From the NCBI GenBank assembly GCA_039090855.1, contig CM077027.1:105747187-105811186 (forward strand): DNA of 64,000 bases, written 5' to 3'. Made by a program: the position numbers and the translations under genes. This DNA comes from Macrothele yani (Eukaryota > Arthropoda > Arachnida > Araneae > Macrothelidae). This document shows positions 1 to 10,261 of this stretch, in pieces. The stretch's first letter is position 1, and the number at the start of each line of letters is the position of its first letter. The notes under the pieces were generated by a model. That model did not search any database. It saw nothing but the letters and a program-made list of their open reading frames with translations, and had not been told where the DNA came from.

Positions 1-74
1 ACAATATATTCATTTCTGCCGTTTACAAACTTTAGAATTGTGTGAGCAATAATTTCGTTCAGCCTATAACAACA

Positions 75-460
75 TCGGTAATGCAGCCGTCTCAGCACGA
101 TTAAAATCACATCCAATGAATTAAAATAACTATGATACACTTCAGAAACTACAATTTAAAAAGTTTAATTTAAAATATCATTCGTTAAAAGCATTAGATC
201 TTTCAGACCCTCTCAGGGTCCATCCTCGGATGCGTACACAATGAAATGGATCGTCGTGAGTAAAGTAAGAAGAAAGTGAACTGGATCAACGTGAGGTTTA
301 GAAGAAAGTCAAGCGTTAAGACGCATGCGCCATTCTAGTTTACAATTTATCAGTTGTCATAGTAACCTTTCAAGCTGACAGGAAAATTGTTCACATGTCA
401 ATCAGGATCCTCCTGATCAGTTTTTGACATTATTATTTTCCATGGTTATGGAATATAGCC
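75..460 (+). repeat. Left arm of long inverted repeat
   Basis: This arm pairs with 3105-3508. It contains the sequence around 300-340 reading cgcatgcgcc, matched by ggcgcatgcg near 3242. The match fades after about 460. Confidence 0.75.
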
Positions 461-770
461 ATACTTGCCGGAGGTATAGTATCGACTTCGAGGTTAAAAC
501 AAGGAACATTATTTCTACAATTAAAACATATAGACCCCCAGTTGAAATTGTGAATAAACACGGTGTCTAAAATGTTCCTTTAGCAGCTACAAGTGTGGAA
601 GGAAATAACAACATTTGTAACGTATACTCTATATTCACTTTCCTTTTGATTTTACTATCTCTGGTTATTTTATTTTTCTATGTAAATTATCTTCTTACTG
701 AACGAGATGTTATTTCACCCGCTGAATGAGATCTGGCAATGAGTGTAAGTCATGACGTGGTGGTAGCCAG

Positions 771-884
771 TATAAATAGGCGCGTTCAACGATACCGGAG
801 GAGAGCGTTTGTTGTTGTACGGAGAGCGTTTGTTGTTGTACGGAGAGCGTTGGTTTATGTGAAGGAGAGAGTTTGTTGTTGTAT
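771..884 (+). promoter_or_regulatory. TATA-like box followed by a 21-bp tandem repeat
   Basis: TATAAATA lies at 771-778, preceded by tgacgtgg at 753-760. About 22 bp downstream begins a 21-bp repeat (core ggagagcgtttgttgttgta) with copies starting at 800, 821, 842 and, more diverged, 864. The arrangement resembles a Pol II promoter and transcribed leader, as in a transposon or an LTR. That is inference, because I found no second LTR and no downstream reading frame. Confidence 0.35.
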
Positions 885-975
885 TGAGAGCTTCGTTCTA
901 TGTGATTAGTTTGATTCTTCATTATTGTGAAACGAGTTGTGTCTGTGCGTTGGATGATTCCAGAGTTATATAATA

Positions 976-2514
976 CACTGCCGGACAACTGCTAAGGACG
1001 GATGACAATAGCAACGATAGCAACCATAAAATGGAAGGCAGGAAAATGTGGAAATTAGCATAAGTGCGGGATACAGTAAGACGTGTTGTGCGTATGCAAA
1101 TTTTTGATTGCCGAACTTGTTCGTGACGTCAAAGCGCTGATAAGAGATATAAAGGATTTGACGCGTATTGACCGTTGTTGTTCAAACGCAAAGTTGAAAG
1201 GGAAAGAATCAATTGACGATCTTGCACTTTTCAGTATGTCTTCCCGACATCATCTATATGATTTTACGCGTGGCCGTATTATTGGCAAAATTGAAGAAAA
1301 GCGAAAAATAACAGAAGTTGCCAGGGATTTCGACGTCAGCCACAGTGTTGTTTCAAGGCTTTGGAAATAATTTCGAACAAATGGAGAGTGTAGCAAACGT
1401 CACGGGGGAGGTCGTGTTCGCAGTACGACACCTGCGGAAGATCGGTACGTAGTGCTATCAACAAAAAGACACCGGCGCAGCACAGCTAGTGAGGTAGCAA
1501 ATCAGTTTATGGCTGCTACTTGCAAGCGGATCTCCCAAAAAACTGACGCCAGACGTTTGCATGAAGGAGGACTATACGCCCACCGTCCTGTTGTGTCCAT
1601 CCCATTGTCCAGACGTCACCGTACCACCCATTTGCAATGGTGCCATCAGCATCACAGTTGGACTGATAACGACTGATCTTCTGTCCTCTTCTCAGATGAG
1701 AGTAGATGCAGTCTATCGTCTGATTGTTGACGACAACTGATCTGGCGTGATAGTGGTACTGCATATTGTCCAGCAAACATACAGGAAAGGGACCGATATC
1801 CGACATGTAGTGTCATGGTATGGGCTGGCATGATATCAATGGCCGTACGTCCCTCTATGTGATTCCAACTGGGACTATGACTGGCCAACGATACATTATA
1901 GATGTTCTGCTACCTCAGGTCCGCATGTTCCGTGGTGCTGTCGGTGATAGATTCATTTTCATGGACGACAACGCAACATAAAGTCGAACATTCGCTGTCC
2001 AGGAGTGTCTTGAGAGCGAGGTTATTCAACGCCTCGTATGGCCAGCAAGTTCTCCAGATCTGAATCCCATTGAAAATGTGTGGGATGCTTTGGGGATGAG
2101 TCTTGCTGGTCGCCAGTGCCCTCCAATAAACAAGGACACCCTCATCCGTGCACTCAAAGAGAAACGGGATAAATTACCCCAACAGCTGCTTGATAATATT
2201 GTGCAAAGCATGACACGACGTGTGGAATCTTGCATCGCCCTCCATGGTGGCCATATCCCGTATTGACACCTTACGCCGGAACGCCTACGGACGGTAATTG
2301 CATTTTTTTCACGTTTACGTATTCTACACAAAATGGCCTGTTTGTTACTTGAACACGTCCCAAAGCCTTCTGGATTTCAAAGCACAATAAATTGTCTTTC
2401 TTGTAATGTCCTGGCATTTTGACATTATTTTAATTCACTTGGCATCCAACCACACTTACTTTTTATGCGCTATATAGCCGTTTAGGATCCGTCCTTAGCA
2501 ATTGTCCAGCAGTG
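976..2514 (+). mobile_element. Tc1-like transposon, complete ends
   Basis: The terminal inverted repeats begin cactgccggacaactgct at 976 and, in reverse complement, cactgctggacaattgct at 2514. They run on through aaggacgga. Both ends are flanked by the dinucleotide TA (974-975 and 2515-2516), the target duplication typical of Tc1/mariner. The 1.54-kb element sits inside the long-TIR element and so is younger than it. It holds one degraded transposase frame on the plus strand. Confidence 0.88.
1236..2266 (+). pseudogene. Tc1-like transposase, degraded
   Basis: The frame opens at an ATG at 1236 (MSSRHHLYDFTRG), followed by a helix-turn-helix of the kind that binds Tc1 ends. A stop falls about 45 codons in (TTW-stop-FRTNGECS). 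Later pieces in shifted frames show TTHLQWC, FSDES, SVMVWAG and SSPDLNPIENVWDALG. These are the first catalytic Asp (FSDES), the WG block and the Glu (NPIEN). The second Asp lies in FMDDNAT, with 34 residues between it and the Glu, so this is DD34E spacing. A stop follows directly in the DDNAT block. The family normally has about 340 residues. Several stops and frameshifts make it inactive. Confidence 0.82.
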
Positions 2515-2516
2515 TA

Positions 2517-3104
2517 AAAGAGCTTTGTCGTAAGTACGTCTTTCTCAATTCATAGTTTTTGTCAGATCTCTGTCTGGCTGTTAGGTGTATGTTATTAGTT
2601 GATTATCGTTAACAACCAGCGTTAAGACTTTATTCATCCTAATTACTGCTACAACATTACTACCAGTTATAAGTTTGTTCAATACTATTACTACACTACT
2701 AGCAGGAGACTTTATTCACGATCTTAATTAACTAGTAACAACAACCATTTGAATTCACTATTAGAAGCTTAGTACAAGCATATAATTCAGTAGTAGAAGC
2801 ATTATAAAACATTACTAGCTTAGTTAAAAGCTTTATTCACTATAATTAGCTAGCTGGTAGAAAGAGTTTATTAATTATACATTTTATATCGGCTCCACAG
2901 TTCGGACATTGAAATCCAGGCTCATGGAGCACAAGTATAACTGAAAAACTGGATCGAGTGCAACCTCCCTATCACGTTTGGCAATTAAGGGCACCCACTA
3001 TTCCGTCTGGGATGAGGCCTTTGTACTGGCTACCCCCCGCTGTAAGCATGCAAGTCTGATAACCGAGAGCCTCTTCATCTATAATTATAAAGGAACATCT
3101 GGTG
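2517..3104. other. Interior of the long-TIR element, no gene seen
   Basis: This AT-rich stretch has repeated short phrases such as actttattcac, agtagaagcatta and ctagctagctgg. It has no recognisable reading frame. Together with 461-973 it forms the original interior of the long-TIR element. Confidence 0.5.
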
Positions 3105-3508
3105 AACTTTCATGCTATATTCAAACACCGTGGAATATAATAATGTCAAAAACTGATAAGGAGGACCCTGAATGACTCATCAACAACATTCCTGTCAGCT
3201 TGAAAGGTTAGTATGACAACTGATAATTTGTATATTAGAACGGCGCATGCGTCTTGACGATTGACTTTCTTCTAAACCCCCTCGCGTTGATCCAGTTGAC
3301 TTTCTTCTTACTTCACTCACGATGATCCAGTTCATTTTGTACGAATCTGTGGATGGACCCAAAGAGGGTCCGAAAGATCTAATGCTTCTAACGAATGATA
3401 TCTTAAATTAAACTTTTTTTAAATTGGAGATTTTTAAGTGCATCATAATTATTTTAATTCATTGAATATAATTTTAATCATGCTAAGACGGCTAAATTAC
3501 CGGTACTT
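3105..3508 (-). repeat. Right arm of long inverted repeat
   Basis: This is the reverse complement of 75-460. The terminal block ctaagacggctaaattaccgg (3483-3503) corresponds to the left end at 75-95. Confidence 0.75.
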
Positions 3509-4115
3509 TAGAATTGTTTTTATAGTTAAAGGTTTTCCTACATATACAATTGGACAATTTCTAGCCGTTGGCATGGAAGATATCAAAATATTAAAGGTAA
3601 AAATCGAGCGACAGCACTCCTTAAGATGTTTGATGTACTACTCATTGCAAATGCAGCCATGTATAGGAAATATGCCATTGCAAATATTTAGAGAAAAAGT
3701 CTAAAGTGCTTTCAAGCATTTCAATCCACTATATTACGTTGCTTTAAACGTTTCAGAATGTCCTTCTGAAAGCTGAATCTTTAACACCTATTAATAATTT
3801 TCTTTCAGAAGGCAGCCAAATTTAGATCTCGTGTCTCGGTTATCAATCAGCCACAATTTCAGAAGAGTAAGCTTACTGTTGCCCTACTGTCATCGTTTCA
3901 AAAAGGCACATGAAGTGACGTCCATGAACATGTCCTAGATGACACTTTTATTCTGGAAGATAAGGCATGCGTAGTGTTTTCCCCTGCTGGGGCGATATAC
4001 CAATTCCTGGATCTCAGTGTGACAATCTGGGACCACAAAAATATTGTGCATCACTTCCTTGAATGTTTTGAGAGAAACATTCGAATGCTGGAAGCTATAT
4101 AGTACCCTATATAAC
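3509..4115. other. No gene recognised
   Basis: Short reading frames here (for example 4135-3935 on the minus strand) resemble nothing I know. A small inverted pair, ccttctgaaag near 3760 and ctttcagaagg near 3803, is visible. Otherwise the sequence is unremarkable AT-rich DNA. Confidence 0.4.
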
Positions 4116-5030
4116 AGCATGTGGTAGGGGACCACCTGGGAATGAACCCTATTGAAAATGGGTGAAATTGGGTCAAAGGTCAGGACATAGGAGCGGAATG
4201 CATTCCATTGCCCTTATGCGTCATAACTTGCGTAAAAATGATTCGATTTCGATGAAATTTTAGTTTGTCGTAGGGGACTACCTGATGCCAAACCCTATTG
4301 AAAATTGGCAAAATGGGGTCAAAGATCAGCACATAGGATCGAGATCCATTCCATCGCCCTTATGCGTTATAACTTACGTACAAATGCTTCGATTAAGACA
4401 AAACTTTATCATGTTTTTCCGGAAGTGTACTTTACCGGTTCTGTTGAATATCATCGTAATGTGGTCAAAGGACAGGTCATAGGAGCGAGATTTATTCTAC
4501 AGCCATTATCCTCATAACTTGAGTAATGATTTCTGGTATGTTGGAAAGCGTATCATAATCAATGCATTGCATGATTTTACTAACTTGTTACTCAAGTCAT
4601 TACTCAAGTTGTGAGGATAATGGCTGTGGAATAAATCTCGCTTCTGTGCCCTGACCTTTGATCCCATTTCGATTATATTCAACAGAACCTGTTCAGTATA
4701 CCTCCGGAACAACATGATAAAGTTTTGTCTCAATCGAAGCATTTTTAAGTACGTTATGACGCATAGGAGGGGATCCATTCCATCATAACTTGACTAAAAA
4801 TGTTATGACGCATTTTTAGTCAAGTTATGATGGAATGGATCTCGCTCCGATGTTCTGACCTTTGACCCCATTTCACCCATTTTCAATAGGATTCTCCCTC
4901 AGGTTGTCCCCTACCACATACTAAAATTTCATTAAAATCGAACCATTTTTATGCGAGTTATCGTGCGGACAGACAGACAGACAAAGCTGGAGCACATACG
5001 CTTCTTCAACCTACGGTTGGAAAGCGTAAA
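4116..5030. repeat. Large palindromic repeat with internal ~150-bp subunits
   Basis: The left half (about 4116-4530) is mirrored by the right half (about 4590-5030). Examples are agcgagatttattctacagc near 4484 against gctgtggaataaatctcgct near 4622, and aaaactttatcatg near 4400 against its complement near 4712. Within each half the same unit recurs about every 150 bp, marked by cataacttgcgt or tataacttacgt followed by aaatg.ttcgatt. The outer end carries gacagacagacaaagctgg and cctacggttggaaagcgta. Both strands give similar short peptides, which is a by-product of the inverted repeat and not evidence of coding. It is most likely a composite non-autonomous DNA repeat. Confidence 0.7.
4772..4841. 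repeat. Perfect 31-bp hairpin
   Basis: Bases 4772-4802 and 4811-4841 are exact reverse complements (arm begins gatccattccatcataactt), with an 8-base loop ttatgacg. It lies inside the larger palindrome, and its arms are the same sequence as one subunit end. Confidence 0.85.
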
Positions 5031-5084
5031 AAAAGTATATTGTTTGAGGTAGGTATTCGGTCAAGTAAATCGGCAAGCGATTTT

Positions 5085-5150
5085 CCACTGCACCACCAAA
5101 GTGGGACAAAGGTTCAAACATTCAGACAAAGGTACTTATATTGTTTTTTA
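5085..5150 (+). repeat. Direct repeat, copy 1 (pairs with 6115-6180)
   Basis: The block aagtgggacaaaggttcaaa and what follows, through cattcagacaaag and atattgttttt, recurs at 6115-6180 with few changes. It marks the outer edge of the repeat family in both copies. Confidence 0.65.
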
Positions 5151-5294
5151 TATTATACGGATAGATAGATTCCAAAAAAACCCGAAGAAATCCAGAAAAT
5201 ACACCGCCCGCGAGTGCTGACAAAAACATTTTTAGAGGAACTGCTTCCAAAGTCGTTGCGGAACAACGTGTTGTATTTCGTCGCAATCGAAGCA

Positions 5295-5905
5295 TTTTAG
5301 TCAAGTTATGAGGATAATTAATGGCTGTGGAATAAATCTCGCTCCTGTGCCCTAACCTTTGATCTCATTTCTATGATATTAAATAGAACCGGTTCAGTAT
5401 ACCTCTGGAAAAACATGAAACGGTTTTGTCGCAATCGAAGCATTTTCACGGAAGTTATAATGCACAAGAGCGATGGAATGGATCCCGCTCCTATGTCCTG
5501 ACCTTTGACCCCATTTCGACTATTTTCAATAAGGTTCGTTTGTTTGTTTGTTTTTTTGATTGGAGGTTAACGACCACCGTAAGCAACTCAATGGGCTATA
5601 AGCAGTTGCCCGTCCCTAAGTTAGGGTCACTGGTTCCAGGAAAAGGAGAGTGCCAGTGCCGTAAGACAAACACAACATCCATGCCTCACCGGGATTCGAA
5701 CCCGGACCCCGTTCGGACGAATGAATAGAGGCCATCGCTTAGACCACTGCGCCACCAGGGTGCCAGGGTTCGTTTCCAGGTTATCCCTTAACAGATACTA
5801 AAATTTTATCGAAATCGAACCATTTTTACGCGAGTTATCGTGCTGACAGACAAAGCTGGAGCATATACGCTTCTTCAACCTACAGTTGGAAAGCGTAAAA
5901 ATGTA
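5295..5905 (-). repeat. Second copy of the palindrome-family repeat, split by a SINE
   Basis: From 5303 (tcaagttatgaggataat) to 5905 the sequence follows the right half of the 4116-5030 palindrome, including ggctgtggaataaatctcgc, ggttcagtatacctc and cctacagttggaaagcgta. A SINE (5542-5766) interrupts it. The left half of the palindrome is missing here. Confidence 0.7.
5542..5766 (-). mobile_element. tRNA-derived SINE, minus strand
   Basis: Read on the minus strand it starts at the 5' head with a degenerate gccgcc-type sequence, continues with the B box ggttcgaatcc and the body caaacacaacatc in complement, and ends in a tail shown here as tttgtttgttttttt. It is flanked by a 9-bp duplication, ggttcgttt, at 5533-5541 and 5767-5775. 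It belongs to the same family as the copies at 11594, 13385, 29606, 31672 and 41877. Confidence 0.88.
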
Positions 5906-6114
5906 CACAGCCGCCATCTTGGTTGAAAGGATGATCTGGCAGAAAATCTCAAAATGGCGCAAAACTGGATGTCCTCGGATGTCCCGTACACGGCTGGCAT
6001 GTACGCGCCACCGAGGCCGACGAACACCGCACCCATCAGTCCCCGCTGGCACACGCACTCTGATGGGCGGCGGGACGTGAGCTACGTCGTCGATTGGTCG
6101 TCCGAAGGCAAGCC
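5906..6114. other. CpG-rich block of unknown origin
   Basis: The sequence from about 5906 is visibly richer in G, C and CpG than its surroundings (for example cgtcgtcgattggtcgtccg). It is absent from the first copy of the repeat, where tail and end block lie next to each other near 5030-5085. It contains no reading frame that I recognise. Confidence 0.45.
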
Positions 6115-6180
6115 GGCATTGCGCCACTAAAGTGGGACAAACGTTCAAACGTTCAGACAGAGCAAATTATATTGTTTTAG
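6115..6180 (+). repeat. Direct repeat, copy 2 (pairs with 5085-5150)
   Basis: This shares aagtgggacaaacgttcaaa, a gttcagac block and a tatattgttttag ending with the block at 5085-5150. Confidence 0.65.
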
Positions 6181-6934
6181 ATTAGATATATCATAACAGA
6201 ATTTTTTTATATTTCATTATTATTACATATTAAAATACAGCATATTTGTATCTTGTTATTGGGAGGATCTCGTGGAATGGATATTTATATAATTTAGTAT
6301 TTCAATAATATTTAAGAGTGTATTTCATCCTAAATATAACTGAATTGTGTTAGGAGTGCCTGAATGTATTTTTTATATGTTTCACTTTCATGTTACGGTT
6401 ATAATACGATGTATGTAAAAGGACAGCAGTGGACCTGTGAGAGTCAAGATCGCCATCTTTGTGGACTGTCTTTAAAGGAAGTCATGATGGCTCTTTGTTT
6501 CCAGAAAACCTGTCTTCAACTTGTACAGGATTATTCTGTTAGCCTTCTACGTGAATGGAGGCGGAACTAAAGGATACGAATTAAAATAGCTGTCAAAAAA
6601 CGATTGAGAAGGAACCGGGCTAACTCCACAAGAAGGGTGGATTAAAAGTGAACGGAGGGAGATAAGAGAGAAACAAACGAACGAAATGGACATGGATAGG
6701 CGTCCTACAGGTGATAAATCGTAAACCAGTATACTGGAAATACGAATATCTAAACATATGTTAATAGCTTCGTCTAGTAAAGGGTTGATAACAATACTTA
6801 CTTAATGTAGAACTTCATTTAGGTCCGTAAGCGCATGCAACCGCCTCATCGAACAGCAATAAAGGGACCTGACAGGCCTACTGAATGGTAAAGCCCCTCC
6901 CCCGCATTCATAATTATTTTAATATATTACAAAT
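6181..6934. other. No gene recognised
   Basis: AT-rich at the left, more balanced near 6400-6720. A 68-codon frame at 6364-6570 on the plus strand (MYFLYVSLSCYGYN) resembles no protein I know and has no supporting context. I see no repeats shared with the rest of the window. Confidence 0.4.
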
Positions 6935-7315
6935 TAAGTTTTATCAGTCGAGAAACCAAAGTGCCGTCGCTACACGATTATAATTAAAGTACATATCCTG
7001 TCACAGTCTAATAATATTTTAATTGCTACGTATGTACAAGATCTTTCGAAGTACCATGTACTCTATCCTTAGCTACGATAATATCGGTAACATCATCGTA
7101 CCTTTTTTAATATCGGTAATCTAGGATGATATATAATATCATCCTCAGGTACGGAATATCGTACCTGAGGAGTGAGTACATGGTGCTCCGAAAAACCTTG
7201 TACATATGTCTTAGCAATTAAAAGATCATTAGACTCTGAGAGGATATGTACTGTACTTTAATTATTGTCGGGTAGCGACGGTACTTTGGTTTCTTACTGA
7301 TGATTAGCACGATGA
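6935..7315. mobile_element. Fold-back MITE with ~120-bp arms
   Basis: The left arm, from gagaaaccaaagtgccgtcg near 6949 to about 7072 (accatgtactc), is mirrored by the right arm from gagtacatggtgctccg near 7174 to cggtactttggtttc near 7293. Intermediate landmarks match too: taattaaagtacatatcc, aatattttaattgcta and atgtacaag on the left against their complements on the right. There is no reading frame, so this would be a non-autonomous element. The spacer holds two further small hairpins. Confidence 0.8.
7143..7170. repeat. Perfect 11-bp hairpin in the MITE spacer
   Basis: cctcaggtacg (7143-7153) and cgtacctgagg (7160-7170) are exact reverse complements around gaatat. A neighbouring inverted pair aggatgatat / atatcatcct lies at 7123-7145. 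Confidence 0.8.
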
Positions 7316-7529
7316 ATTGAACTTTCACGATAAAGTTTTATATTTTAATATTACAATGGAGCATTTTTTATACTTCATTATTGTAATATACTAATAGACC
7401 ATTTTTACATTTTATTATTACAATACTAGCCACCTTGCCTTCCGTTGTTGGCCTTCCGACGCTTTCTCGCGATGGGATCTTCTTCCTCATTCATTATTAA
7501 TTATCTTAATAATAATAATAATTAAAGCA

Positions 7530-8290
7530 TACTAATTAATATTCTAATTCTGCTAAATTAAATCAATATAAAAACTCAACTTGCCGTGATATTAAGATTT
7601 CCATTCCAATTTTGCAGAATGGATAAATAGAACTCCAGTCATTGAGAATCCAATGTTATTAAATTAGCCCGCGATCGCTTTGTCATTTCAAAGTGATCGC
7701 GTGCTTTCATGCCAAAGCTTTTTCAACAAATTAATGCGACATCTGGTATCACTAATCGGAACTATCTAAATTATCGGCAATGTGCTGTTACAGCGACATG
7801 TGTTTTTAGATGTAATTCTGCTCACTTTGTAATCTCAAGATTTCAGTTTTTATTGTAGGTTACAGCGTTCTAGATAGATCGACATTTTTCAAAATGTATA
7901 ATACAATCAGCACTAAACTCGGAAAGTTAATGAAATTAAAACAGTAAAAAATAATTAAAGCGTACCAATTAATATTCGAATTGTGCTAAATTAAATCAAT
8001 ATACAAACGCAACTTGCCGTGTTATTAAGATTTTAATTAGAAGTTTGTTGATCCGATAAATGAAATTTGAGTCATTAATAATCCAGTGTTTTTAAATTAG
8101 CACGCGATCACCTTTACATCTCAATGTGATCGCGTGCAAATTCAACTTGCTGTGATATTAAGAATTCAATTCGAATTTCGTAGATCGAAAAATAGAACTC
8201 CATTCATTAATGATCCGATGTTTTTAAATTAGCACCCGAACACCTTGACATCTAAAAGTGATCGCGTGCTATTATATAGTAGGCAATCAT
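7530..8290 (+). repeat. Three diverged copies of a ~180-bp hairpin-ended repeat
   Basis: Copies start near 7532, 7968 and 8140 (the last one lacks the first part). Each reads through tgctaaattaaatcaatata, caacttgccgtg.tattaag, aatagaactcc.gtcatt and ttaaattagc. Each ends in a palindrome: gcacgcgatcac (8100-8111) with gtgatcgcgtgc (8126-8137) is the cleanest. The first ends near 7667-7704 and the third near 8232-8270. There is no coding capacity. Confidence 0.7.
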
Positions 8291-9811
8291 TTTGACATCG
8301 CGAGAGCACACACGAATTGATTGATAGATGATGGCGCAATAATGAAAACGTTGCTGTGACGTCAAGTGTTCCAGAGAGACAGACAGAGAGATCTGGGTGA
8401 TTATATTACTAATATTATAGTCGGATATTTTTATATAATAGAAAATTGTTGCTACTTTTGGGAAGGCAATATTTGGAACACACTAAGATTCTCTTACATA
8501 TTCTGAAATTTAATGACGTATGTGTGTGTGTGAAAAAATATTTCAAACACCATAAGGACATTACATTTCTTTAATATCAGGAGCATTCAAACATTTTGAA
8601 AGCTCATAATATTCCATACGCACAGCGCACTTGTTTTTAATTTAAATACAATACCATGCCTCTTATCTATCATCACCATATTCGTTGGTTCGAAAATGCG
8701 CTGCTGATTGCTTATTACTCATGGCTTGCTAATTGCTGCTCTCACCGGAAACTGCCTTATTAGAAACTGAGAGACTACACTGAGTGCGTACGACTCCATC
8801 TACTCTTACACGGGCGACAAAATGGCACCGTATAGCATAAAGAGACCCGATGGTCTGCTCACAGTCAGATGAGGGCACATGCACTTAACCGAATCAGTTC
8901 AAGATTTGCTTAAATGCATCCGCCCTTAATTAAACTGCAGCAAATGTTCGCTTGCTCCAGAAGAAACGCACTACGGTGGCAGATACGAGAAAGCGCTGTC
9001 ATGGGCCTGCGTATTAACGAAACTTTTGAAATCATTACAAATAACAAAGAGTTCAAGTTTAGGGATGTAAGAACACATACGTTGGCCAAAAATAGATCAA
9101 ATTTATTACGCTTCACAATTCTGCACCACCAGAACGAACCTTCTACAAAGCAGAAATATTTAGTTAGTAGCTCAGTCTAATTTCGGACTGTGTGAAGCTG
9201 AAGCACCCGCCCCACGGTACTAACTTCAGTGCTACCAGCAGCACCAAAGCAGTAACCAGGAGCTACGGATAATGTTAGATACTCACGGTGACCATTAAAC
9301 CTCACAAAAGAAATAAAGGATATTATTGGACGGCAAGCATTATCCCGTGACTAGCAGCACAAAGTGCTTTGAACATTCTTGTGGTAACGTTATGCATTGC
9401 CACCATGTATAACGCAATTTGTCTTTCCGCTGTAACTTAGTCCTTACGTAAGAAATTACGTTTTATGTGTGCTAAAGTCAATGTAATATTAACAGGTACC
9501 CATACACATTACAAGAAAGAGGTAAATTGTAGTACTTACAAATACGTTTATTTCGCTTGCATGGTTTGTACTCCACATCCGGTTTATTAGTGTACTCAAT
9601 ACAGTATCAGTGGTTTAACATCCAATTGCAGTATAACCGCACGTCTATCACCAATAATATCAATCCCCGTAAACAACTGCTGCATTGCTTTTTTACCTAT
9701 CTTTCTTATCCGGCCACACATACTTCACTCTTGTTCCGACCTCAGGGTGTTGCCAACTTCATTCTCGTTTGAGGGAAAAGACATAACGTTAAGTTTGGGA
9801 AGTGTAAAAGA
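8291..9811. other. No gene recognised
   Basis: The longest frames (8914-9180 plus, 88 codons; 9557-9772 plus, 71 codons) match nothing I know. A short gacagacagagagatc run is near 8378. I see no repeat structure. Confidence 0.4.
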
Positions 9812-9875
9812 GAACGAACTCAAATTTACATAGAAAAGGAAACTCAAAAGGAAAGTTAAAATAGAATATATGTTA
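9812..9875 (+). repeat. Dispersed ~62-bp repeat, copy 1
   Basis: The stretch beginning aactcaaatttacatag and ending gttaaaatagaatatatgtt recurs at 48385-48450 with about eight differences. Neither copy lies in an identified element. Confidence 0.6.
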
Positions 9876-9974
9876 CACATGTTGAAGTAAGATCGCGCCT
9901 TAAAAAAATTGCATATTCTGGTCATGCTTACCTATGTATGACGTAACAAGAACTCTTTCCAAACTTCTCACTTT

Positions 9975-10160
9975 TCCGGTGGTTGAGAAGCAATGCTTCT
10001 GGCTAGTCGTTCAAGCTAGTTCCAGGTTCAAGTCCCGAATGAGACGTCTGTGGTGTGTGTGTTTGTCTGATGAATCTGAACCAGTGGCTAGAAATCAGGA
10101 AAGAGCGACTGCTTATAGAGTTAGTCACGGTGGTCGTTAAGCACTGAAAACCACAAAAAG
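9975..10160 (+). mobile_element. Old, diverged SINE copy
   Basis: A B-box-like ggttcaagtcccg lies near 10025. The SINE body and end follow: tgtgtgtgtttgtctgatg, gaaccagtggc, gcgactgcttatag and cacggtggtcgttaa. The 5' head with the A box is barely recognisable. This fits an old member of the family. Confidence 0.7.
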
Positions 10161-10261
10161 ATCGTCCTCCTAAAAACAGCGCCACCGGAATGAAGGTTTC
10201 ATACTATATAACAGTGATTAATTTGAAGGTCTTCTGGCCCAATGTGTTAAATGCACCGATG

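Larger units (their letters stand above)
75..3508. mobile_element. Long-TIR (fold-back) DNA element, host of a Tc1 insertion
   Basis: About 385 bp at the left (75-460) reappears in reverse complement at the right (3105-3508). Matching landmarks include gcattagatctttc near 192 and its complement near 3377, tatcagttgtcat near 348 and its complement near 3206, and cagtttttgacattatta near 418 with its complement near 3143. The outer ends read cggtaat.cagccgtct on both sides. I see no transposase of its own in the interior; the only recognisable coding relic is a nested Tc1 copy (976-2514). Without that insertion the element would be about 1.9 kb. The arms differ by scattered substitutions and small indels, so the copy is not recent. 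I cannot assign a superfamily, and I see no convincing target-site duplication. Confidence 0.75.

Noticed and set aside
708..2900. A possible solo LTR around the TATA-like box (tgttatttc to ctccaca)
   Set aside because: I found no matching target duplication, no second LTR and no primer-binding site. Kept only as an alternative reading of the promoter-like region.
4285..4778. Similar short peptides on opposite strands (LCVITY..MLRLRQNFIM type)
   Set aside because: They arise because the DNA is an inverted repeat. The frames are short, lack a shared start and are not supported as genes.
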